NCBI GenBank assembly: GCA_902620425.1
Contig: CACNHX010000001.1
Coordinates: forward strand, 290,311-354,310
Direction of reading: 5' to 3'
DNA length: 64,000 bases
From: an uncultured Alphaproteobacteria bacterium
GTDB taxonomy: Bacteria > Pseudomonadota > Alphaproteobacteria > HIMB59 > GCA-002718135
Shown: positions 1 through 7,901 of the stretch, one piece after another
Layout: each line of letters starts with the position of its first letter
Position numbering within the stretch: position 1 is the first letter of the stretch
The notes under the pieces: model-generated
The model's database searches: none
Seen by the model: only the letters and a program-made list of their open reading frames with translations
What the model was told of the DNA's origin: nothing
Translations under genes and position numbers: made by a program

Positions 1-278
1 TATAATTCTGTAAACTTTTTTAATGAATTTTTATTATCTTTAAAATTATCAAAAAATTTTTGCGAATAAAAATGAGAGATATTGTTAAGATCTCTGGTAA
101 ATAACGATGAAAATGTTTCATTATTCTCTGTAATTGGAAAATAGTAAAATGAATCTGAAAAAAAATTACCTTTAAGTATATTACAATTAATTGATAAATT
201 ACTGAAATTTGCATTAACAAATAAATTTGATAAACGTTTATCATTTTTTATTTTGGACGAATTAATATCAATTATCAT
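1..278 (-). CDS. Partial hypothetical protein cut by the left edge
   Basis: A minus-strand reading frame starts at ATG 278-276 and stays open for 92 codons to the window edge, so only the N-terminal part is visible. It opens with MIIDINSSKIKND and is polar and Asn/Phe/Ser-rich, with no signal peptide or membrane segment. The composition looks like a real soluble protein, whereas the overlapping frame at 20-244 translates as an Ile/Leu/Tyr-rich shadow. The start lies 57 bases downstream of tRNA-Arg on the same strand, so the two could share a transcript. I do not recognise the family. That it is coding rests on the open frame, residue composition and position. Confidence 0.5.
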   Translation of the reverse strand, partial: MIIDINSSKIKNDKRLSNLFVNANFSNLSINCNILKGNFFSDSFYYFPITENNETFSSLFTRDLNNISHFYSQKFFDNFKDNKNSLKKFTEL

Positions 279-335
279 TTTATTATTTCAACTAATATAG
301 ATTTATACAAATTTATATAATAACATTTTTATTTT

Positions 336-412
336 TGGCGCGCCTGAGAAGAGTCGAACTCCTAACCTTATGATCCGTAGTCATACGCTCTATCCAATTG
401 AGCTACAGGCGC
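336..412 (-). tRNA. tRNA-Arg (anticodon ACG)
   Basis: The reverse complement folds as a complete cloverleaf. A 7-bp acceptor pairs GCGCCTG with CAGGCGC, the D arm is GCTC/GAGC, and the anticodon stem TATGA/TCATA closes the loop CTACGGA, which places ACG at positions 34-36. The T arm has loop TTCGACT, the discriminator is G, and the 3' CCA is encoded. ACG is the anticodon normally deaminated to ICG to read CGU/C/A codons. Confidence 0.97.
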
Positions 413-442
413 TCATAATATTATACACTTTATGTAAATCGT

Positions 443-1030
443 ATGCTACTTTATAAAAATATTTGTATGCAAATCGTAATAGTATTAATTTCAATTATAA
501 TGTTCTCCCAAGTAAGCAATGCAAATATTGGTAAAGAAACTGGACTAGAAATTCCAAGATACGTATCTTTAAAATCTGATGATGCAAATATTCGAGTTGG
601 TCCAAGTAAGAATTATCCTATAGAAATAAAATACATAAAAAAAAATTATCCCTTAAAAGTATTAGATGAATATGAAGAATGGAGAAAAGTAGAAGACTTT
701 AATAAAAATATTGGATGGATTCATAAAAGTTTAATATCAGGTATTAGAACAGGCATAGTTTTATCAAATGATAAAAAAAAAATAAAATTATTAAACACTT
801 TAGACGGTAATGTTATTGGAGAAATAGGAAATGGAAATATTGTTTTTTTAGAAAAATGTAAAATTGATTGGTGTTTAGTTTCAATAGGAGATTTTGCAGG
901 TTGGATGGATAAAAATTATATTTGGGGTGTTAAAGAAAAAGAAATAATCAAAATTAATTTTTTCCAAAGATTTGAAGATTTATATTGGAAGAGTGTTAAT
1001 TATCTAAATAAAATTCGCAAAGGTATTTAA
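443..1030 (+). CDS. Exported SH3-like domain protein
   Basis: A 195-residue protein with an N-terminal hydrophobic export signal (about residues 9-25, likely cut near SNA-N). The ATG at 443 is preferred over the ATG at 467 because only the longer form has a positive residue (K5) before the hydrophobic core. Two bacterial SH3-like units follow. The first (about 40-95) has the typical 'DANIRVGPS' opening and a 'WRKVED...GWIHKSLI' end; the second (about 103-160) ends 'DFAGWMDKNYIWGV'. Proteins of this type (COG3807/SH3_3) are thought to act at the cell wall or periplasm, but the ligand here is unknown. The gene stands alone between two minus-strand tRNA genes. Confidence 0.8.
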   Translation: MLLYKNICMQIVIVLISIIMFSQVSNANIGKETGLEIPRYVSLKSDDANIRVGPSKNYPIEIKYIKKNYPLKVLDEYEEWRKVEDFNKNIGWIHKSLISGIRTGIVLSNDKKKIKLLNTLDGNVIGEIGNGNIVFLEKCKIDWCLVSIGDFAGWMDKNYIWGVKEKEIIKINFFQRFEDLYWKSVNYLNKIRKGI

Positions 1031-1033
1031 AAT

Positions 1034-1108
1034 TGGCTGGGGCGGTAGGATTCGAACCTACGAATGCCGACTCCAAAAACCGGTGCCTTACCGCTTGGCG
1101 ACGCCCCA
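1034..1108 (-). tRNA. tRNA-Gln (anticodon UUG)
   Basis: The reverse complement gives acceptor TGGGGCG/CGCCCCA, discriminator G and an encoded CCA. The weak U1-A72 pair and G73 are hallmarks of bacterial tRNA-Gln. The D arm is GCC/GGC and the T arm GTAGG/CCTAC with loop TTCGAAT. The anticodon stem CCGGT/GTCGG has two G-U wobbles next to the loop TTTTGGA, which gives anticodon TTG followed by G37; this is slightly unusual, as bacterial tRNA-Gln normally has A37. The gene lies 3 bases past the stop codon of the opposite-strand SH3 gene. Confidence 0.96.
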
Positions 1109-1207
1109 AATTATGATTACTCTCTAGTATTTAGCTTAAAATAAGTCAAATTCTTCAAGTGCGACATTACCATAAAAAGGAACAAAAAGCAGAAAAAGTG
1201 ATCAGTA

Positions 1208-1227
1208 TTGATTCAAGATTGATTCAA
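1208..1227. promoter_or_regulatory. Tandem TTGATTCAA nonamers upstream of the Cys-rich exported gene
   Basis: Two identical copies of TTGATTCAA lie at 1208-1216 and 1219-1227, 11 bases apart, which is one helical turn. Each is a near-palindrome (TTGA-T-TCAA) and contains a GATTC, a match to the GANTC site of CcrM methyltransferases; a ccrM gene is at 16470. The pair ends 43 bases before the ATG at 1271. The repeat is seen directly; a role as a protein-binding or methylation-controlled site is inference. Confidence 0.4.
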
Positions 1228-1270
1228 TGCAAGGGATTTACATTTTTAAAGCTAAAACTATTTAATTTTT

Positions 1271-1960
1271 ATGAGAAAATTACTTGCAGCAATTATATTT
1301 TTATCAACATTTTTATCCATTTCTCAGGTCAATGCAAATACAGAAAAATTGTATGAGAGACTTGTTAATGATTGGTCTATTATTTTTCCTGATGGGAATA
1401 GAAATGCAGCAGGGCCAAGATTTTTTAAATATATTTTAGATCAGAACTTAGAATATGAAGAGTTTATACAATTTAATAGGTTATACTGTGCTGTTTCAGG
1501 TTCTCTAATTCCTCCAGATGCTCAACCAGATGAAATTTTTCTTTCTAATGTAGAAAATGATGAAACAGTTTGTGGTCAATATTATAAATGTTGTTGGCCT
1601 TGCTTATGCGATGTAATGAAATATTCAGAAACAAAAAAAATCAATATTGATTTTAAAGATCAATCAAAAGATATCTATACAATCGTTATTGATAATCCAT
1701 GTAACAAAAATGATTTTCCCAAACTTGTTAATAGAGATTATTTTTGTGAAGGTAATGAATTAAATAAAGAATATACATACTCAGTAGATAACAAACTTGT
1801 TATTGGTTTATTACATAATGCAAAAAAATGTGATACTTACGATTTAGATTATATAAAAAATGACCAAATAACTGGACCCATGTGTGAAGCTAGAAATAGA
1901 ATGCCTCTTGAAGAACTTAATTTTGGAATGGGCGATATTTTTATTAAATTGGCAAATTGA
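1271..1960 (+). CDS. Cysteine-rich exported protein, unknown function
   Basis: A 229-residue protein with a clear signal peptide (KK/RK-type start, hydrophobic 4-18, likely cut after VNA at about 22). The mature part has ten cysteines, four of them in the compact motif CCWPCLC (about residues 108-114). An even number of cysteines in an exported protein suggests disulfides or metal binding; this is inference. I do not recognise the family. The stop codon is followed within 11 bases by the ATG of the VCBS/ASPIC gene, so the two are probably co-transcribed and may work together at the cell surface. Two TTGATTCAA repeats lie in its upstream region. Confidence 0.75.
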   Translation: MRKLLAAIIFLSTFLSISQVNANTEKLYERLVNDWSIIFPDGNRNAAGPRFFKYILDQNLEYEEFIQFNRLYCAVSGSLIPPDAQPDEIFLSNVENDETVCGQYYKCCWPCLCDVMKYSETKKINIDFKDQSKDIYTIVIDNPCNKNDFPKLVNRDYFCEGNELNKEYTYSVDNKLVIGLLHNAKKCDTYDLDYIKNDQITGPMCEARNRMPLEELNFGMGDIFIKLAN

Positions 1961-1971
1961 AAATACTTGAA

Positions 1972-3393
1972 ATGCGTAAGTTAGTTTTTATTTTTATTTT
2001 ATTAACATCTAGTATGGCTCAGGCAGAATTTTTTTCTAATATTTCAAATATAATTGAAAATAATAACGATCGATTAAGTTATGGGATTTCAGTAACTGAC
2101 TTTGATAAAGATGGAAGTTATGAATTTATTGTTGCGGGTTTTGGTTACTCTAATCTAGCTCTTAGTTATAAAAATGGAAAACTAATTAATACAATACAAG
2201 ATCCTTTATTCATTGATAAAGATAGGAGTACTATTGGTGTATCTGCTTGCGATATAGATCAGGATGGTTTTGAAGAAATTTATTTCTTAAATACTGATAC
2301 ATATAGTGGTGAAAAAAAATACTCCGATAGATTGTTGGATAATAATAACAATAATAGTATTTTCGATTATTTTGAATTAGAAAAAAATTTAGAAAATTTA
2401 AATTTGACTGCCGGTAGATCAGTTGTTTGTGTAGACAGAAATGGATTAGGGAAATATGGGATATATGTGGCTAATTATGGAGGCCCTACTAGATATTATG
2501 AAATTGAAGAAAATGAAGTTGAAGACTTGGCGCCAATTCTTGGAATTGATCAAATAACTGGAGGAAGAGCTGTAATTTCAGGACATATAGTTTCTGATAA
2601 TATGGATATATTTGCAGCTAATGAGAGAGGTCCAAATTTTTTATACAAAAATAATAATGGTAATTTTAATGATGTTGCGATTGAAAAAAATATCCAAGAT
2701 ACCTTTCAAAATGGACGAGGAACTGCTTTAACTGATTTTTTGTATAGAGGCGAACTTGATATTATAACAAGTAATTGGGAAGGTTATCATCGTATTTTTG
2801 TAAAACAAAAAGAATCATTTCTCGATATGTCTTCATTAGATTTTAGATCACCAAGTAGAATACGAACAGTTATATCGGCTGATTTTGATAATGATGGTTA
2901 TGATGAAATTTTTTTAAATAATATCGGTCAACCAAATAAACTCTTTCGTATCCTTGATGAAGGTAACCTAGAAGAAATTAAATTAGTTGCAGCACTTGAA
3001 GCACAAGGTCTAGGAACTGGTGCAGCTGTTGCTGATATTGATGGAGATGGAATTTTAGAATTACTTATTTCTCATGGTGAATCTGGTGCTCAGCCACTGA
3101 GTTTATTCAAGGCAAATGTTTCAAATACTAATTATATTAGAATCAAACCTCTCAATACTTTTGGTGCTCCAGCAAGAGGTGCAACTGTTACTTTACATAC
3201 AAATTTAAGAAATCATGCAAAGACTATTGATGCAGGCTCAGGATACTTATGTCAAATGGAACCAGTAGCACATTACGGTTTACGTGAAAGTGAAATCATT
3301 AAAAATATAACAATCAAATGGACTAATGGTACAATTGATAGTTATGAAATTAATGATATAAATAAAACATTAGAATTTAAACAAGGAATATAA
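1972..3393 (+). CDS. Exported VCBS/FG-GAP repeat protein with C-terminal ASPIC/UnbV domain
   Basis: About 473 residues. The ATG at 1972 starts a good signal peptide (MRKLVFIFILL..., cut near AQA); an in-frame TTG at 1957 would add five residues and overlap the previous stop codon. The body contains Asp-rich, calcium-loop-like repeats of the VCBS/FG-GAP type, such as 'DFDKDGSYE', 'DIDQDGFEE', 'DFDNDGYDE' and 'DIDGDGILE', spaced as in beta-propeller blades. The last 75 residues match the ASPIC/UnbV domain: 'RGATVTLHT', 'GSGYLCQMEP', 'HYGL' and 'ITIKWTNGT'. Such proteins resemble CRTAC1 and are extracellular or periplasmic; the ligand is unknown. It follows the Cys-rich exported gene and precedes a DUF4396 membrane protein by 4 bases. 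Confidence 0.85.
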   Translation: MRKLVFIFILLTSSMAQAEFFSNISNIIENNNDRLSYGISVTDFDKDGSYEFIVAGFGYSNLALSYKNGKLINTIQDPLFIDKDRSTIGVSACDIDQDGFEEIYFLNTDTYSGEKKYSDRLLDNNNNNSIFDYFELEKNLENLNLTAGRSVVCVDRNGLGKYGIYVANYGGPTRYYEIEENEVEDLAPILGIDQITGGRAVISGHIVSDNMDIFAANERGPNFLYKNNNGNFNDVAIEKNIQDTFQNGRGTALTDFLYRGELDIITSNWEGYHRIFVKQKESFLDMSSLDFRSPSRIRTVISADFDNDGYDEIFLNNIGQPNKLFRILDEGNLEEIKLVAALEAQGLGTGAAVADIDGDGILELLISHGESGAQPLSLFKANVSNTNYIRIKPLNTFGAPARGATVTLHTNLRNHAKTIDAGSGYLCQMEPVAHYGLRESEIIKNITIKWTNGTIDSYEINDINKTLEFKQGI

Positions 3394-3397
3394 TTTA

Positions 3398-3856
3398 ATG
3401 TCTGTTGCTGAAATAGTAAAAAAACCAGCTCCACGTTTTCATTGGAAATGTAAACATACATGGAAAAGAAGTGCTAAAAATACTGCTTGGTGTTTGCTAG
3501 GATGTAGTATTGGCGATTTTGGAACAATACTTTATTTTCAATTAACTGGCATTCCTTGGCCTACTCTTTATATTATGATCCTAGCAATCATTAATGGTAT
3601 TATTACTAGTATCATTTTAGAGACTGTCGTTTTATCAAGACAAATGATTATCAGCAAAGCTTTTAAAACAGCCATAGGAATGAGTTTAATTTCAATGGTG
3701 TCAATGGAAATAGCCATGAATGCAGTTGACTGGATCATTATGGGTGGTGCTAAACTTGTATGGTGGGTAATACCTATAATGCTTCTTGCAGGCTTTCTAA
3801 CGCCGTGGCCATATAATTATTACAGATTAAAAAAATATAATATTGCCTGCCATTAA
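3398..3856 (+). CDS. DUF4396 family membrane protein
   Basis: A 152-residue integral membrane protein with about four hydrophobic segments (roughly 28-45, 52-75, 87-110 and 120-136). The family marks are an N-terminal 'HWKCKHTWKRSAKNT' stretch, 'GCSIGDFG' and the C-terminal 'GFLTPWPYNYYRLKKY', a close match to my memory of DUF4396 ends. The function of DUF4396 is not established. It begins 4 bases after the ASPIC protein, so it is probably in the same operon. Confidence 0.75.
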   Translation: MSVAEIVKKPAPRFHWKCKHTWKRSAKNTAWCLLGCSIGDFGTILYFQLTGIPWPTLYIMILAIINGIITSIILETVVLSRQMIISKAFKTAIGMSLISMVSMEIAMNAVDWIIMGGAKLVWWVIPIMLLAGFLTPWPYNYYRLKKYNIACH

Positions 3857-3913
3857 TTAAATTAATTCACAAACGAATATTGAAATTAGTTTAAACAAAC
3901 ATATCTGATTTTG

Positions 3914-4378
3914 ATGATTAGAATATTACTTACATTATTATTTATTAGTTCTGGTGTATTTGCTGCTGCAAGTTCAGACGACAGTAGCTCAAGTATATCT
4001 GCAGGTGAACAAGTTAATAAGCTTTACGATAAAGCGTATGAATTAGTTTATTACAAGAAATTTGATAAATCGATCAAATTGCTTGAAAAAATGGCTAAGC
4101 GTAAAGATCTTGGTGATAAAAAAGCTGATGTGTATAATTTACTTGGATTTAGTTACAGAAAACATAGTGAGCCAAATTTAGACAAAGCTTTCGATGCATA
4201 TCAAATTGCATTAGAAGCAAACCCTGAACATTTAGGGGCACACGAATATCTAGGTGAGCTTTACATCACACTTGGCAAGATGAATAAAGCAAATGAAATG
4301 TTGTTAAAATTAGAAACTTTAGCTGGAACTAATTCTATGGAATATAGAAAATTAAAATCAGCAATTGATAATTCATAA
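3914..4378 (+). CDS. Exported tetratricopeptide (TPR) protein
   Basis: 154 residues from the ATG at 3914 (a TTG lies just before it). A signal peptide (MIRILLTLLFISSGVFA) is followed by a Ser/Asp-rich linker and about three TPR helical hairpins, in segments such as 'AYELVYYKKFDKSIKLLEKM', 'DVYNLLGFSYRK...KAFDAYQIAL' and 'GAHEYLGELYITLGKMNKA'. It likely acts as a periplasmic protein-binding scaffold. A strong hairpin directly follows the stop codon, so this gene probably ends the 1271-4378 transcription unit. Confidence 0.8.
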   Translation: MIRILLTLLFISSGVFAAASSDDSSSSISAGEQVNKLYDKAYELVYYKKFDKSIKLLEKMAKRKDLGDKKADVYNLLGFSYRKHSEPNLDKAFDAYQIALEANPEHLGAHEYLGELYITLGKMNKANEMLLKLETLAGTNSMEYRKLKSAIDNS

Positions 4379-4385
4379 CTATTAC

Positions 4386-4409
4386 AATTGCTCTTTATGA
4401 AGAGCAATT
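4386..4409 (+). terminator. Hairpin terminator candidate after the TPR gene
   Basis: A perfect 10-bp stem AATTGCTCTT / AAGAGCAATT with a TATG loop, 7 bases after the stop codon at 4378. The following T-run is short, so termination may be partial. The next gene starts only 6 bases after the stem. Confidence 0.5.
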
Positions 4410-4415
4410 TAACCT

Positions 4416-4844
4416 ATGATAATTTATACTCTTAATTTTTTATTATCAGTCTTAATAGGATCTATGACTTTCTTTATGGCTGTTGTCTCACCCTCAGTAT
4501 TTGCCACTTTAAGTACTAATGCTAGCAGTAAATTGTTAAGAACAATTTTTCCTCGAATGTTTTTATTTGGATTTATAATAGCCATTTTATCTTTAGGCCT
4601 TTGTTATATTTCAGGTAATATTTTAAATTCTATTTTATTAATAATAGTGGCTATGAGTTTTATTATTAATCGAAATTATTTAACACCTAAAATTAATGAT
4701 TTTAGAGATAAAGAATTAGAAGGTGATAAAAAAGCATCTTCAAGTTTTAAATATATGCATTTGCTTTCAGTTTTATTATTTGTATTGAATTTTGTTATTT
4801 TAATTGGGATCGTGATTAATAATTACTTTAATTATAATTTATAA
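4416..4844 (+). CDS. DUF4149-like four-helix membrane protein
   Basis: 142 residues with four hydrophobic helices: about 2-27, 48-66 and 70-84, then 116-136 after a charged stretch 'NDFRDKELEGDKK'. The layout and the motifs 'VVSPSVFATL', 'IFPRMF' and 'FKYMHLLSV' fit the DUF4149/TMEM205-like family, whose function is unknown. It runs tail-to-tail into the PdeM gene, overlapping it by 13 bases. Confidence 0.65.
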   Translation: MIIYTLNFLLSVLIGSMTFFMAVVSPSVFATLSTNASSKLLRTIFPRMFLFGFIIAILSLGLCYISGNILNSILLIIVAMSFIINRNYLTPKINDFRDKELEGDKKASSSFKYMHLLSVLLFVLNFVILIGIVINNYFNYNL

Positions 4845-5485
4845 ACTTTATCCTGTCCCACAGGATAAATATTCAAATTTTTCTTACCCAATACATCGCT
4901 TATTTCCTTAGAATTGATATCCAACCCACCTGTTAAAATTCCAAAACTTGGTAAAATGAATATTTTTTCATTATGCACAAAAGATGTTTTAAAAATAGTT
5001 TTCCCTCTGTGTACAATTTTTACTTTTGGATGATAGTGACCACAAATTTGAAATAAAGGTGTTTCAATAGGTATGTGTGTAAACAAAAATTTATCTATTT
5101 CATAAATTGTAAAATTTTTAAAACCTTCAATTTGTATATTTTTATCATGATTACCCTTGATCCATATGAAATCAGTATTTTCCATATATTGACTAATATT
5201 TTTATGATCTTGATCTTTTAAACTCAAAGTTGAAAAAATATCGTGTAACAAATCTCCAACTATGATTAAATTGCTTGGTTTAATCTCATCTAAACTAACA
5301 AAAAGTTCGTTTAATATTTCTTTGGTATCATATGGAGGTAAGAATTGCTTATTCTTTGCATAACTAATAGATTTTCCAATATGTAAATCTGATACAATCA
5401 GTGTATTTAGTCTTTTCCAATAAAGAGATTTATTTGGGTAAGCATAAAATTCTTCATCACCAAAATTAATTAATTGATAGTACAT
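4832..5485 (-). CDS. pdeM: Ligase-associated DNA damage response phosphoesterase PdeM
   Basis: A 217-residue calcineurin-like metallophosphoesterase. All core motifs are in order: 'VSDLHIGKS' (D-x-H), 'IVGDLLHD' (GDxxHD), 'IKGNHDK' (GNHD), 'FTHIP' and 'CGHYHPK' (GHxH). Size and context match the PdeM family, found next to an Lhr-like helicase, a beta-CASP exonuclease and an ATP-dependent ligase, as here. The start overlaps the end of the helicase gene by 20 bases, so the two are translationally coupled. The phosphodiester substrate of the family is presumed to be a damaged nucleic acid end; this gene shows nothing that fixes it. Confidence 0.9.
   Translation of the reverse strand: MYYQLINFGDEEFYAYPNKSLYWKRLNTLIVSDLHIGKSISYAKNKQFLPPYDTKEILNELFVSLDEIKPSNLIIVGDLLHDIFSTLSLKDQDHKNISQYMENTDFIWIKGNHDKNIQIEGFKNFTIYEIDKFLFTHIPIETPLFQICGHYHPKVKIVHRGKTIFKTSFVHNEKIFILPSFGILTGGLDINSKEISDVLGKKNLNIYPVGQDKVYKL
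4847..4869. terminator. Shared bidirectional hairpin inside the pdeM 3' end
   Basis: A perfect 10-bp stem TTTATCCTGT / ACAGGATAAA with a CCC loop lies just after the stop codon of the DUF4149 gene (4842-4844) and inside the last codons of the convergent PdeM gene. T-rich sequence follows on both sides, so it could end transcription in both directions while also coding for protein. Confidence 0.5.
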
Positions 5486-7898
5486 TTGCCTCTTTTAATA
5501 TTTCATTTTCTAAATCCTCTAAAATATATTCATCAGTTTCCTTTTTTGATAAATTTTCTCTATTTATTTCAAGAATAATTGGAACAGCCAATGGGGATAT
5601 ACTTGTTAGTTTCTTTAATATAATTTTTTTATCGATTTTTTTTAATATTTCTCTTAGTCTATCATAATTTATCATATTCTTTTTTGCGTCTTCATATGAT
5701 GATTTTAGAAGAATGTGATCTGGTTCATTTTTTTTTAATACTGTATAAATTAGATCTGAACTAAATAAAACTTGCTTCCCAGTTTTTTCCATCCCTGGCA
5801 ACCTTCTTTCTATTAAGCAAGATATAATTGCATTATCTCTAAATAATCTTTTGACTATTGAAGTTTCTTCAAGATAATTATCTAAATGTTTATCTAACAA
5901 TCCAATATTTAGGATCTTTTTTATTTCTTTTACTTCTTTTAAAGACCATAAAACAATAGCGTAATCATTTGCAACAAAACCTAGAGGTTTATAATTGAAT
6001 TCCTTAAAGCCTCTAAGCAATAAAAATCCTAGTGTTTGATTGGCATGCCATCCTGCAAAAGTATAGATAACAGTATAAAAAATTTTTTTTCGAGGGAATT
6101 GCTCGACTAGATATTCATCTTTTTTTGGGATTTTAGATATATTTTTTTGTCTTTTTAACCATTCAGTAATTTGATCTGGATATAAATCCCCCATATTACT
6201 TTTTGCCAATAAAACCCTAACTGAGTTAGCCAAATTTGTTGATAATGGCATTCTGCCGCCAGAATAAGATGGAATTTTAGAAATTAATGATTTACTTCTT
6301 TTAACTTGTACTAAATTATTTTTCATTGATTGAAATTCTAATACTTGACCAGCAAAGATAAATGAATCACCTTGAGAAAGATTTTGAATAAAAACTTCTT
6401 CTATGTTCCCTAGTGTTTTTGTTCCAAGTTTTATTTTTAGCATCGGATTTTCAATTATTGTTCCAACATTCATGCGGTATTTTCGTGTTTCTCTTCTATT
6501 TACTAGCTTATAAATATTTTTATTTTCTCTTAATTGGAAGATTCTCTTAAATTGATCATAATTTTTTAAAACATATCCGCCATCTTGTATGAGATTAATC
6601 AATTGCTTAAAATCATTAAGTTTTAATTTTTTGTATGGATATGCTTTGATAATTTCTTTGTAGAGATCATTGATATCAAATTGCCCCGCACAAGCGGTTG
6701 CAAAAATATGTTGAGCTACAACATCAAAACTTCCTTCTTTTAAATCTATTTGATCTAAGTTATTTTTCTTTATTTCTTCAATAGCAGCTTTTGCTTCGAT
6801 AAATTCAAAACGATTAGTGGGTACTAAGATTGCTTTTGAAGGTGTATTTAAATTATGATTTGATCTTCCTACACGCTGTAATAATCTATTAATTCCTTTA
6901 GGTGCTCCAACTTGAATAATTTTTTCTACATCTCCATAATCTAATCCAAGTTCTAAAGAAGAGGTCGCAACAACACAGTCAACTAATCCTTTGCTAAGAT
7001 TATTTTCTACTTTTAAACGTAAGTTTTTTTCTAATGAACCATGGTGAACAGCAATTTTTAATTTTTTCTTATTAATTAGCCATAAGTTTTTAAACATATA
7101 TTCGGCTTGCGCTCTCGTATTAACAAAAATGATAGTTAATTTTGATTTCATTATTTCTTTATAGATTTCATTAATAGAATACGTAGCCATATGACCAGAC
7201 CAAGGGATACGTTCTTTTGTTTCTAGAATTTTAATCTTAGGTAAAACTGAATTTTCATAAGAAATTATTTTTGGTTTTTTGCGGCAAAGCCATTTTTTTG
7301 CATCTTGTTTATTCTTAAGAGTTGCTGACAAACCTATTCGTTGTAAATTTGGAGAGAAAGTTTGTAGTCTTTCAATATTTAAACTCAGAAGATCAGCTCT
7401 CTTATTATCCAAAAAAGTGTGTATCTCATCAATAATTATATATTTTAGATTATGAAAAAATTCTTTCGCATTCTCATACGAATTTAATAATGCAAGTGAC
7501 TCTGGAGTTGTAATAATGATATTAGGGGGTTTTTGTTTTTGTTTTTGTTTTTTATATGGTGTTATGTCTCCTGTTCTTACTTGAAATGAAATATTTAAAT
7601 CAAGCTCTTTAATAGGTTTCTCTAAATTTCTCACAATATCGTTTGCAAGAGATTTTAATGGAGAAATATAGAGAGTATGAAGACCTTCAAATTTTTTTAA
7701 TTTTATTAAATCATCTATTGGATTAATAAACCCTGTTAATGTTTTGCCAGCACCAGTAGGAGCAAATACAACAACATCAGACCCAGTTCGAACATGATGA
7801 AACGTTTCAATTTGATGAGGAAACCAGGACCATTTTTTTTTCTTCATCCACTTATTTAGGGGGTGTAATAATAAGGGATTCGATTTATTTATATTCAT
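5466..7898 (-). CDS. Ligase-associated DEXH-box DNA helicase (Lhr-like)
   Basis: About 810 residues. Helicase motifs read in order: Walker A 'APTGAGKT', 'SPLKSLA', 'TTPESLA', DEIH box, 'GLSATL', 'IFVNTRAQAE', 'VATSSLELGLDYG' and 'QRVGRSNH'. The C-terminal half carries the winged-helix and Lhr-specific region. It belongs to the superfamily 2 Lhr-like helicases of the ligase-associated DNA repair set. I chose the ATG at 7898-7896, which abuts the ATG of the divergent exonuclease; an alternative ATG at 7916 would add six residues and overlap the exonuclease start. The gene is followed by pdeM with a 20-base overlap. Confidence 0.92.
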   Translation of the reverse strand: MNINKSNPLLLHPLNKWMKKKKWSWFPHQIETFHHVRTGSDVVVFAPTGAGKTLTGFINPIDDLIKLKKFEGLHTLYISPLKSLANDIVRNLEKPIKELDLNISFQVRTGDITPYKKQKQKQKPPNIIITTPESLALLNSYENAKEFFHNLKYIIIDEIHTFLDNKRADLLSLNIERLQTFSPNLQRIGLSATLKNKQDAKKWLCRKKPKIISYENSVLPKIKILETKERIPWSGHMATYSINEIYKEIMKSKLTIIFVNTRAQAEYMFKNLWLINKKKLKIAVHHGSLEKNLRLKVENNLSKGLVDCVVATSSLELGLDYGDVEKIIQVGAPKGINRLLQRVGRSNHNLNTPSKAILVPTNRFEFIEAKAAIEEIKKNNLDQIDLKEGSFDVVAQHIFATACAGQFDINDLYKEIIKAYPYKKLKLNDFKQLINLIQDGGYVLKNYDQFKRIFQLRENKNIYKLVNRRETRKYRMNVGTIIENPMLKIKLGTKTLGNIEEVFIQNLSQGDSFIFAGQVLEFQSMKNNLVQVKRSKSLISKIPSYSGGRMPLSTNLANSVRVLLAKSNMGDLYPDQITEWLKRQKNISKIPKKDEYLVEQFPRKKIFYTVIYTFAGWHANQTLGFLLLRGFKEFNYKPLGFVANDYAIVLWSLKEVKEIKKILNIGLLDKHLDNYLEETSIVKRLFRDNAIISCLIERRLPGMEKTGKQVLFSSDLIYTVLKKNEPDHILLKSSYEDAKKNMINYDRLREILKKIDKKIILKKLTSISPLAVPIILEINRENLSKKETDEYILEDLENEILKEANVLSIN

Positions 7899-7901
7899 AT
7901 G
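7896..7901. other. Abutting head-to-head start codons (CATATG)
   Basis: One CATATG palindrome holds the helicase ATG on the minus strand (7898-7896) and the exonuclease ATG on the plus strand (7899-7901), leaving no intergenic DNA. The promoter and ribosome-binding signals of each gene must therefore lie in the coding sequence of the other, or the transcripts are leaderless. No Shine-Dalgarno-like sequence is visible on either side. Confidence 0.6.

Noticed and set aside
20..244. Open frame of 74 codons on the minus strand
   Set aside because: Its translation is Ile/Leu/Tyr-rich and it overlaps the better, edge-crossing frame that starts at 278.
1159..1356. Open frame of 65 codons on the plus strand
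   Set aside because: It runs into the exported Cys-rich gene in another frame and shows no domain or signal.
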